Shown piece by piece: positions 22,993 to 29,802 of a stretch of DNA of 29,802 nucleotides (within the stretch, counting starts at the first letter, position 1; the number at the start of each line of letters is the position of its first letter). The stretch spans positions 1 to 29,802 of the forward strand of contig URWB01000010.1 of the NCBI GenBank assembly GCA_900551415.1. Reading direction: 5' to 3'. The notes beneath the pieces are model-generated. The model saw nothing but the letters and a program-made list of their open reading frames with translations. It ran no database searches and had not been told where the DNA came from. Made by a program: the position numbers and the translations under genes. The stretch comes from an uncultured Eubacteriales bacterium (lineage in GTDB: Bacteria; Bacillota; Clostridia; Peptostreptococcales; Anaerovoracaceae).

Positions 22993-24379
22993 CAGCTTCG
23001 CCCTCCTCCTTGTTCTTCGCGATCAAAAGCGTTCTGACCTGATCGGCGACTTTTTTGCCCAGCGCGATGGAATCCGTTCCGTAGAGCACATAGATCTGGT
23101 CGTTCGCAAAGAGCCGCAGCTTGTCCGGCGCATCAGTTTCCCTCTCCGCGAAGGAAAGCTTCTCCTCCGGCACGCCCGCCAGCAAAAGACGCAGTTTATG
23201 GTCAAACCGTCTTGGTCCGCACAGGATGATATTCTTGATATTATCCCGATTCAAAAATTCAAAATCACAGTCGTACAGCCAGCAGGTGTTCTCGGACCAG
23301 TGCTTCATATCCCCCTGACAGCTGTTCATCAAAATGATCTCCTTATCTCCGTCAAGGCCGCTGATGTAATCAAAGACACGCGTGGTCGCGAACGCGTTCT
23401 TCTCTTTGGCAAGCAAGCGGTAAAGCGTGCGGCTGCCGATGGTCTCCGCGTCGTAACGGGAACCGACAATGTTCAGCTTCGCGAAAAACGTCTCGATCTG
23501 CGCATGGCTGTAGCCGATCTCGCGCAGCAAGGCGACTGCGGACACCACATTATAAATATTAAAGATGCTCTCGTTAAGCAGCCTGTAATGACCAATGCCG
23601 GCAGCATCCCGTACGTCGATGCGCATCTTGTCAAGATCAACATGGCAGCCCGCGTAATCATAAGCCGGCGCCTTGAAACCGCAATGCGGACAGTAGGCTC
23701 TGCCGATGTGGTTATAGCGGCGATATTCGTATTCCAGTCTCTGGTGACACTGCGGACAGATCTGCAGATCATTGATGAGATTAACGCAGTCCGTCACGTC
23801 GGTATCCATTTTTTCGATGCCGAAATAAACCCTTGGATTTTCCGGCGCGATGCCGCAGCAGATCAAATCGTCCGCGTTCAAAATCAATTTGGTTTCTTTC
23901 GGGATGTACTTTGTCAAAATATCGCGGATATATTCCGGATGTGCGTTTCGCATGATAGAATCACGAGAAAGATTTGTGATCAGCATATAATCCGGCTTCA
24001 AATAAGGATAAACGCGCAAAGCGGAGCGTTCATCCACCTCAAACAGCCCCAGATCGTATCTGCAGCGGCCGCCGAGACTCGCGCCGTAGATCAGCGACGA
24101 GGCGATACCGGAATTGATATTGGAGCCCATCTTGTTGTTCATCACACGCTTGCCGTCCATCGTCAACATATCCAGGAGCATGTTGGATACGGTCGTCTTA
24201 CCGTTGGTTCCGGTCACTGCGATGATCTTCTGCGGCTTGCCGATATACTTCAAAAAGTCCGGACAGATCCGAAGCGCCAGAACGCCGGGGAAGTTCGTGC
24301 CGTTATGCCTGGTGATTTTAAGCGCGATAATGGACAGCTTCGCTGCCCAAAGCGCGACGTAATATCTGATTTTTCCCAT
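22982..24379 (-). CDS. murT: MurT-like Mur ligase with zinc ribbon
   Basis: MurT is the ATP-dependent subunit that amidates the D-glutamate of lipid II. The 465-residue product has the P-loop TGTNGKTT at 56-63, a four-Cys ribbon (Cys208, 211, 230, 233) inserted in the central domain as in MurT, and the C-terminal DUF1727-like part. In that part the segment before WLYDCDFE reads NSCQGDMKHWSENTC and does not resemble the ADG-rich stretch I recall from characterised MurT. I use ATG 24379; the longer frame from 24484 overlaps the preceding ATP-grasp gene. The ribosome site (AAAGGA) is 14 bases away and weak. Confidence 0.82.
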   Translation of the reverse strand: MGKIRYYVALWAAKLSIIALKITRHNGTNFPGVLALRICPDFLKYIGKPQKIIAVTGTNGKTTVSNMLLDMLTMDGKRVMNNKMGSNINSGIASSLIYGASLGGRCRYDLGLFEVDERSALRVYPYLKPDYMLITNLSRDSIMRNAHPEYIRDILTKYIPKETKLILNADDLICCGIAPENPRVYFGIEKMDTDVTDCVNLINDLQICPQCHQRLEYEYRRYNHIGRAYCPHCGFKAPAYDYAGCHVDLDKMRIDVRDAAGIGHYRLLNESIFNIYNVVSAVALLREIGYSHAQIETFFAKLNIVGSRYDAETIGSRTLYRLLAKEKNAFATTRVFDYISGLDGDKEIILMNSCQGDMKHWSENTCWLYDCDFEFLNRDNIKNIILCGPRRFDHKLRLLLAGVPEEKLSFAERETDAPDKLRLFANDQIYVLYGTDSIALGKKVADQVRTLLIAKNKEEGEADEN

Positions 24380-24402
24380 TTTATCTTTGGGTCCTTTCCT
24401 GC

Positions 24403-25425
24403 TTAATATTGAAATTCCGGTATGATCTTTTTGATTGTCGGCATGATGCCGATGCCGCCCGGCGTCTGCCCCGGAAGCTGCCAAAAGTCATGCGCGCAGT
24501 AATTATTGCCTTCGATGATCGCCGGACCGGTTGGTGTGATTGCGACATCCCATCCGACATAGCGCATCTGCGGCACGACCAGCGCTGCTTTTTTAACCAG
24601 CTCAACCGCTTCCTTCATGTATGGCACATGGTATCCAATCAGCGGCTGATGCGTGTTCGGATGCTCCGTATAATGCTTCCCGGCAGTCGTATCTCCGGAA
24701 TGGGCCGGATAGAGAAACTCGCCGGTTTCCAGATCCACCGGTCCGTGCAGACCGTAGTTATCGACCACTCTGCCGTCTCGTCCCATCTTAAACACTGCAT
24801 AGATCACATGCGGCTTTCCCTTGGCGTCGATCATCGTCATCATGCGCATGGTATTGACGGAATATGGATACATCTTCGCTACATCCGGATGATTCTCGAT
24901 GACATCCTCGATGGTCGCGAAATGCTTTTCTTTGATATAGGACAGAAAAGCGTCGCTGTCCGCGAATTTTTCGGTTTCCAAAAGCTCACAGCCAATGCCG
25001 CAGGAAAGATCTTTCATCTTGGCGAAAATCTTTTTGCGCGTATCAAAGAAATGCTTCACTTCTTCATCCGTCGCCGTCTCCAGATCCAGACACTCTCTGC
25101 CGATAAAATCCTTGAATACCTTATTGAATTCATTCTTGTTGTTAAAAATATGCGCGTAGCTGTGATCGTTCATGAACATCATCAGCTTCTTGCTGCGAAA
25201 TCTGGTCAGATACGTGTCGCGCTGCTTGGCGTCAAGATTCCAGAATTCAAAAATGACATAATCGTTGTAGCCCGCGCCGTAACGTTTCATACAATGCAGC
25301 ATATCAAAAAACAGATATATTTTATTTTTGCCGGAGCGTTCATGCGCGTTGTCCAGCACCTTAAAGAACTTTTTAAAGCTCGCTCCCTTGAATACCCGCA
25401 TATAATACTGCAATTTACTTTCCAT
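24403..25425 (-). CDS. ATP-grasp protein of the sugar-transfer-associated type
   Basis: The 340-residue protein resembles the ATP-grasp family often found near surface-sugar and cell-envelope genes, whose reaction is mostly undefined. The N-terminal third (about 1-130) is basic and helical. The C-terminal part has the ATP-grasp signature: PQMRYVGWDVAITPTGPAII followed by EGNNYCAHDFWQ, where Glu and Asn would bind magnesium. AGGAGG lies eight bases before the ATG. It begins 19 bases after cls and ends 23 bases before murT, so it is likely part of one envelope operon. It could ligate an amino acid or amine to an envelope precursor; this is inference. Confidence 0.7.
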   Translation of the reverse strand: MESKLQYYMRVFKGASFKKFFKVLDNAHERSGKNKIYLFFDMLHCMKRYGAGYNDYVIFEFWNLDAKQRDTYLTRFRSKKLMMFMNDHSYAHIFNNKNEFNKVFKDFIGRECLDLETATDEEVKHFFDTRKKIFAKMKDLSCGIGCELLETEKFADSDAFLSYIKEKHFATIEDVIENHPDVAKMYPYSVNTMRMMTMIDAKGKPHVIYAVFKMGRDGRVVDNYGLHGPVDLETGEFLYPAHSGDTTAGKHYTEHPNTHQPLIGYHVPYMKEAVELVKKAALVVPQMRYVGWDVAITPTGPAIIEGNNYCAHDFWQLPGQTPGGIGIMPTIKKIIPEFQY

Positions 25426-25444
25426 CTTCTATTCCTCCTTGTTG

Positions 25445-26911
25445 TCATAATATATCCGATAAGAGTCTTGAGATTGCTTCCTTAAATTTGATGAGTTTTC
25501 CTCGCTTCAGATAATCCGCGTAGGTCAATTCATGTCCGTGATGTGCCATATCGTGGATAAAGGCGCGCTCCATCTGCTGCGCGAAGTCCTTATCAAAAAT
25601 GAACGCGTTGGTTTCAAAATTCAAACGAAAACTACGGTTGTCAAAGTTGGTCGAGCCGATGGTGCCGACTTCTCCGTCCACGACCAGTGTCTTGGCATGC
25701 AAGAAGCCGTCGTCATAGATATAGGCTCTGGCGCCTGATCGAAGCAGCTCTCCGACATAAGAATACGTCGCCCAGTAGACAAAAACGTGATCAGGCATGT
25801 GCGGAATCATAATTCTGACATCGACCCCCGACTGCACCGCCATTTTTAGGGATTCGACAATGCTCGGATCCGGTACGAAATACGGAGTCTGTAAGTAAAC
25901 ACGCTTCTCGGCGAAGGTAATCATACGCATCATGGCACGTTTTACCTCCTCAGATGGAGATTCCGGTCCGCAAGAAACGATCTGCACGCCGATATGTCCC
26001 GGTGTCTCCCCCTCTGCCATACGTGCCGCCTCAAGCTGCAGCTGTTCCTTGGTGGTGAACCGCCAATCTAAAATAAACCGGCCGTTGAGATCCGCCACCG
26101 CGTCGCCGGTAATCCTGACATGGGTGTCACGCCAATAACCGAATTTTTTCTTTTGTCCGATGTACTCCTTCGCGATATTGTAGCCGCCCGTATAAGCGAT
26201 TTTGTGGTCAATGACGACAATTTTGCGGTGATTGCGGTAGTTCAGCTTCAGACCGAAGATCTTGAATTTCGGTTTGAAAAAAAAGCCGACCTTGCCGCCT
26301 GCCGCCAGATAGTCCTTGAGTACATGTTCATTGATGGTTCGGCAGCCCATGCTGTCCAAAAGCAGGCGTACCGTCACGCCTTCCTTTGCCTTTTGTGTCA
26401 AAAGTTCGATCAGCGACATCCCGACAAAATCCTTTTTGATGATGAAGTATTCCATATTGATGGTGTCCTTCGCTCCCTGAATATCTCGCATCATCCTGTC
26501 AAAAAGCGTCATTCCGTCCGTAATCAGCTCCACCTGATTGTTCTCGCTGTAAAAAGCGTGTCCGTAGACCTGATTCAGCTTGATCAGATGCCGCCAGTTC
26601 CTAGTTGTCGGACAATGAAACGCGTAGCGCGGATTGTCCATTTCCTGCATCTGTTTTTTTAACGCGTGACTCACCACGTATTTTTCGTTTTCCGTCAGCC
26701 GATTGATTTTAATTCTGGCGATATTCTGATTAAAAACCAGATAAAAAACGAAGCCGATAATTGGGACAAAGGCCAGCACCATGATCCACGCGAGCGTTGC
26801 CGATGGGCTTTTGCGCTCCGCAAAAATGACAGCGATAATCATCAAAATATTGATCGTGTAGATTCCGACCAGCGCCGGTACTGTATGATCCGGTAAAAAG
26901 ACTATATTCAT
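25445..26911 (-). CDS. cls: Cardiolipin synthase
   Basis: Cls joins two phosphatidylglycerol molecules into cardiolipin at the membrane. The 488-residue product has two N-terminal membrane segments (about 12-31 and 40-61), a PLDc-N region, and two HKD motifs: His228-Lys230-Asp235 in NHRKIVVIDHK and His405-Lys407-Asp412 in LHAKTLVVDGE, each followed by the expected GS/GG and N residues. The only purine-rich ribosome site (GAGGGG) is about 15 bases from the ATG, so translation initiation may be weak or the start slightly different. Confidence 0.95.
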   Translation of the reverse strand: MNIVFLPDHTVPALVGIYTINILMIIAVIFAERKSPSATLAWIMVLAFVPIIGFVFYLVFNQNIARIKINRLTENEKYVVSHALKKQMQEMDNPRYAFHCPTTRNWRHLIKLNQVYGHAFYSENNQVELITDGMTLFDRMMRDIQGAKDTINMEYFIIKKDFVGMSLIELLTQKAKEGVTVRLLLDSMGCRTINEHVLKDYLAAGGKVGFFFKPKFKIFGLKLNYRNHRKIVVIDHKIAYTGGYNIAKEYIGQKKKFGYWRDTHVRITGDAVADLNGRFILDWRFTTKEQLQLEAARMAEGETPGHIGVQIVSCGPESPSEEVKRAMMRMITFAEKRVYLQTPYFVPDPSIVESLKMAVQSGVDVRIMIPHMPDHVFVYWATYSYVGELLRSGARAYIYDDGFLHAKTLVVDGEVGTIGSTNFDNRSFRLNFETNAFIFDKDFAQQMERAFIHDMAHHGHELTYADYLKRGKLIKFKEAISRLLSDIL

Positions 26912-26947
26912 ATTCGTTTCTCAAATCCCCTCGTATTACGCAAAATG

Positions 26948-26970
26948 TTACCTTCGCTTGACGAAGGTAA
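26948..26970 (-). terminator. Hairpin between the MFS gene and cls
   Basis: Nine bases at 26948-26956 pair with 26962-26970 around a five-base loop. On the minus strand a short T-run follows. It lies 17 bases past the MFS stop and is probably a terminator. Confidence 0.55.
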
Positions 26971-26986
26971 TAGCTTAAAAAATATT

Positions 26987-28285
26987 CTACCACATTTTTC
27001 GTTTTTTTGCCATAAAAAATCCAAGAATACAGAATATTAGAAAGACGCAAAACACCAGACGCATCATCTTGAGAAGCAACAGGGGATCTGCTTCCTGCAG
27101 GGGAATGTTTCGCAAATAGATTCCGCTGATTCCTGTAATCAGCAGCATGCAGCCCGTATGTCCAAAGGAGCGCATGGTGGATAAAATTGAAGCAGCCATG
27201 CCAAAGTCCTCTTTATTGACCGCGGACATGACCGCGTGGCTGTTCGGTGAGGCGAATAGAGAAAACCCAAAGCCGCAGATCATCAGGCTGCCAAGGACAT
27301 ACCAAATTGAGCTGGTCTGCGTAAGAAAAGAAAGCATTCCCAGGGATACCGCGCAGATTCCCATGCCGATCGCAGAAAGCTTATGCGCGGACAGCTTGTC
27401 CGACAGCCGCCCGGAAAGCGGCGAAAAAACAGCCATCACTACGGTCTGCGCGGCTAAAAGGAAACCCGCCTGCCGCGCCGAACAGTCCCGCGCCGATTGC
27501 AGATACAGCGACAAGAGATAGGTTACGCTGAAATTCGCGCCATAATTGATCCACGCCGCTAAATTGGAACAAACAAACGCGGGGTTTTCCCGTAACAGCG
27601 CGAGATAGTGCCGCAGGCTTTTGGATTTGCTTCGCGCGTGCCTGCAAACTTGCAATCCGTTTCGCGCTGCGGGCTCAGGCGCTCTTTCTTCTTTTTTGAC
27701 AGCAAACAGCCACGCGCCCGCAAGCGCGATGCCGGATATCACAGCAGTCACGATAAAAATACTTCTCCAGCCGAAATTCGTATTGAGCACGCCGCCCAGT
27801 ACCGGTCCCGCCGACAGACCCAAATAATTCGCGCAGGCAGCATAACCTAAAACGCGGCCTCGTTGATCCTCATCAAAAGCCGCGATCAAAATCGGAATAT
27901 TGCTGCTAAAGATCATCGCGGCGCCTGCGCCCTGCAGACCGCGGAACAAAATCAACAGACCGATACGCGAAAAAAAGACCGCCAAGATCGAGGCGATCGT
28001 AAAAATCGCGATGCCCAGCCTTAAAATCTGCTTTTGTCTGCCTCTGTCCGCAAAATATCCAAAAGGAATCGCCAATCCCGTACAGCTCAGCATATATGCG
28101 GTAATCACCCAGTTGACGGTACGGCTGCCTGCTTCAAATTCCGCGTCAATGGACGGTATGGAAAGATTCAGCGCGCTGCCCATAAAGGTTGTAATAAAGG
28201 AGGTCAGCAGCGCGACCCCCATCACTGTAATTTTCCTTTTTTTGTTTGCGCGCCGCGCGTCTGCATGTTGTCTTTCTTCTTTCAT
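26987..28285 (-). CDS. MFS transporter, drug:H+ antiporter type
   Basis: The 432-residue protein has about twelve membrane segments after a very basic N-terminus of some 18 residues. Motif A is GYFADRGRQKQIL between segments 2 and 3, and the antiporter motif C is LGLSAGPVLGGVL in segment 5. These indicate an exporter of drugs or other organic compounds; the substrate cannot be told. No clear Shine-Dalgarno precedes the ATG at 28285, so the true start is uncertain. It lies between spoIVA and cls and need not be functionally linked to either. Confidence 0.85.
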   Translation of the reverse strand: MKEERQHADARRANKKRKITVMGVALLTSFITTFMGSALNLSIPSIDAEFEAGSRTVNWVITAYMLSCTGLAIPFGYFADRGRQKQILRLGIAIFTIASILAVFFSRIGLLILFRGLQGAGAAMIFSSNIPILIAAFDEDQRGRVLGYAACANYLGLSAGPVLGGVLNTNFGWRSIFIVTAVISGIALAGAWLFAVKKEERAPEPAARNGLQVCRHARSKSKSLRHYLALLRENPAFVCSNLAAWINYGANFSVTYLLSLYLQSARDCSARQAGFLLAAQTVVMAVFSPLSGRLSDKLSAHKLSAIGMGICAVSLGMLSFLTQTSSIWYVLGSLMICGFGFSLFASPNSHAVMSAVNKEDFGMAASILSTMRSFGHTGCMLLITGISGIYLRNIPLQEADPLLLLKMMRLVFCVFLIFCILGFFMAKKRKMW

Positions 28286-28334
28286 AGAGCTAGTATGCGC
28301 TTTTTTTCGGATAGCATACCTTCAGTTGACAAGA

Positions 28335-29802
28335 CTATAAAATAATGCAGATAAAGTAGTCCTTTCCCTCATCGCTGATTTTTTGCAGGGAACGCTGTAC
28401 CTTGCCGCGCAGATGCTCCGGCACATTGCTGACCTTGCTTTCCATCTGCTCGGTTACCATTTCCTTCAGCGTTTTTCCAAAGAGATTCGTTTCCCAAATG
28501 GTGTCCTCCCCTTTATCAAATTGTTCGGATAAATTCCGCGCCAGCTCCACAGATTGACTCTCCGTACCTACGACCGGAGACACCTCAGTGGTGATATTGG
28601 TCTTGATAATATGCATGCAGGGCGCAGTTGCCTTCATACGCACGCCGTACTTACTGCCCTGCTTGAAGACCTCCGGTTTTTCGAGCGTCATCTCAAAAAG
28701 CTTCGGCGCGACAATTCCGTAATTTTCTTTCTCAGCCTCTGTTAATGCGCTTTTTAGCCCGTCATAGGCTTTTTTCGCTTCCGCGTACGCGCGCAGCATG
28801 CAAAACAGCTGGCTGTCATTTTCCACCTTCGCGTCCAGCAGCTCCTCAATCACCTTATAATAAAGGTCCGGCGCGAGCTGCGGCTGCAGCACGATCAATC
28901 CGTTCGCTGGATCTGTACGCGCGATGCGGACCTCCTTCATAACCGTTCCGTCTACGATCATCGGACAGGTATCCAGCGCCTGCCCCATCGTTTCAAAGGC
29001 TCGCGTCCAATCCCGTATCTGCGCGATCATGGTTTCTTTTATCCAATGGGTCTTGGGAAGCGCGTCTAAATAACCGGGCAGCGTAATCGCGATTTCACAG
29101 GCAGGGAACTGCAGGAGCAGTCTGTGAAAGACTAAGTCAAAATCCTCTGCCTGCATACGCTGACAATTTTGCGAAAGTACCGGAACCTCGTATTTTTCCT
29201 CCAGCGCAGCGGCAAGTTCTCTGCTTTTTTGACTTTGCGGATTTACGGTGTTAAGCAGTACTACAAACGGTTTTTGCAGGCTCTTGAGCTGCGCGATCGT
29301 TCTTTCCTCCGCTTCTGTAAAGTTTTCGCGCGGCAGCTCCCCGAAGCTGCCGTCTGTCGTAACGACGATGCCGACCACCGAATGCTCGCGAATCACTTTT
29401 TCCGTACCAAGCTCCGCGGCCTGACTGAAACTCATCTGCTCCGCGGACCAAGGGGTTGAAACCATGCGTTCCGCGCCTTCTTCTTTGTCGCCCAAAACGC
29501 CAGGTACCAAATATCCGACGCAGTCTACCAAACGCACCTTCATCTGCACGCCGTTTCCCGCGGATACTGTTGCTGCCTCCGGCGGAATAAACTTTGGCTC
29601 TGTTGTCGTGATGGTTCTGCCTTCGCCGCTCTGCGGCAATTCATCCATGACTCTGGTTTTTTCATAGCTGTTTATCATATGCGGGAACACCATCACATCC
29701 ATGAAGCGCTTGATAAAGGTAGATTTGCCGGTTCTGACCGGGCCAACCACGCCGATATAAATGTCGCCGCCCGCGCGTTTTCCGATTTCTTCATATATTG
29801 TC
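28335..29802 (-). CDS. spoIVA: Stage IV sporulation protein A, coat basement ATPase (start beyond the right edge)
   Basis: SpoIVA hydrolyses ATP and polymerises on the forespore surface to form the base of the spore coat. The frame is open from the window end at 29802 to the stop at 28335, about 488 codons. The visible beginning reads TIYEEIGKRAGGDIYIGVVG, followed by the Walker A motif GPVRTGKST; only a few N-terminal residues are missing. The middle and C-terminal domains follow, and the protein ends in KDYFICIIL, the short hydrophobic tail typical of the family. Its presence shows that the organism is, or recently was, a spore former. Confidence 0.97.
   Translation of the reverse strand, partial: TIYEEIGKRAGGDIYIGVVGPVRTGKSTFIKRFMDVMVFPHMINSYEKTRVMDELPQSGEGRTITTTEPKFIPPEAATVSAGNGVQMKVRLVDCVGYLVPGVLGDKEEGAERMVSTPWSAEQMSFSQAAELGTEKVIREHSVVGIVVTTDGSFGELPRENFTEAEERTIAQLKSLQKPFVVLLNTVNPQSQKSRELAAALEEKYEVPVLSQNCQRMQAEDFDLVFHRLLLQFPACEIAITLPGYLDALPKTHWIKETMIAQIRDWTRAFETMGQALDTCPMIVDGTVMKEVRIARTDPANGLIVLQPQLAPDLYYKVIEELLDAKVENDSQLFCMLRAYAEAKKAYDGLKSALTEAEKENYGIVAPKLFEMTLEKPEVFKQGSKYGVRMKATAPCMHIIKTNITTEVSPVVGTESQSVELARNLSEQFDKGEDTIWETNLFGKTLKEMVTEQMESKVSNVPEHLRGKVQRSLQKISDEGKDYFICIIL

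Noticed and set aside
22958..24406. Plus-strand open frame of 482 codons
   Set aside because: It is antisense to murT, whose P-loop and zinc ribbon are clear. No ribosome site or domain is seen, and long antisense frames are common in genes of this composition.
26948..26970. Third MerR-like dyad (ACC...GGT)
   Set aside because: The dyad is 19 rather than 21 bases, there is no TTGACC-like -35 on it and no -10 at the right distance. It is read as a terminator.
1..29802. Sigma-54 (-24/-12) promoters, given the rpoN gene
   Set aside because: I looked for TGGCAC-N5-TTGC on both strands; only partial matches inside coding regions turned up, with the wrong -12 part.
1..29802. tRNA or rRNA genes, CRISPR arrays, transposases, phage genes
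   Set aside because: No cloverleaf-like, regularly spaced repeat or recombinase motif sequence was recognised anywhere in the window.

Overview
The window looks like chromosomal DNA of an anaerobic, spore-forming member of the Clostridia. The support is a sporulation coat ATPase gene (spoIVA) at the right edge, a TPP-riboswitch-controlled ECF thiamine transporter gene, a sigma-54 gene upstream of gap-pgk-tpi-secG, a membrane pyrophosphatase of the K+-dependent, probably Na+-pumping type, and two YfcC-family carriers paired with M20 peptidases. No tRNA, rRNA, CRISPR array, transposase or phage gene was seen. Nearly all genes lie on the minus strand. The plus-strand genes are thiT, hom and a SEC-C protein.

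Left part (1-6.8 kb): the start of mutY (minus, cut by the window edge) diverges from thiT, which has a good sigma-A promoter, a TPP riboswitch and a hairpin that covers its Shine-Dalgarno sequence. Next comes a minus-strand operon of visibly lower GC: M20D amidohydrolase, YfcC carrier, Ald-family dehydrogenase. It reads as a module that imports an amino-acid conjugate, hydrolyses it and oxidises the amino acid. A crotonase gene follows. Two copies of a ~95-bp intergenic repeat lie on either side of this block.

Centre (6.8-17.2 kb): minus-strand genes run trmL, rpoN, a second type of GAPDH, pgk, GAPDH, tpiA, secG, hppA. This is the lower-glycolysis cluster, with two clearly different GAPDHs on either side of pgk. 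hom (homoserine dehydrogenase without an ACT domain) and a SEC-C protein run the other way, behind a promoter whose -10 lies inside a 23-bp direct repeat.

Right part (17.2-29.8 kb): reading along the minus strand, spoIVA, an MFS exporter, cardiolipin synthase, an ATP-grasp protein, a MurT-like ligase, a GatD-like protein lacking its catalytic Cys and His, a MerR-family regulator with an effector domain, a PepV-type dipeptidase, an ArgE/DapE-type M20 peptidase and a second YfcC carrier. The dipeptidase gene and the carrier gene are each preceded by a promoter of MerR architecture: TTGACC, a 19-bp spacer filled by a 21-bp dyad, then a -10. The geometry is identical in both. I infer that the adjacent MerR protein controls a peptide-scavenging regulon. 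This, together with the MurT/pseudo-GatD/ATP-grasp neighbourhood, is the most promising material in the window.
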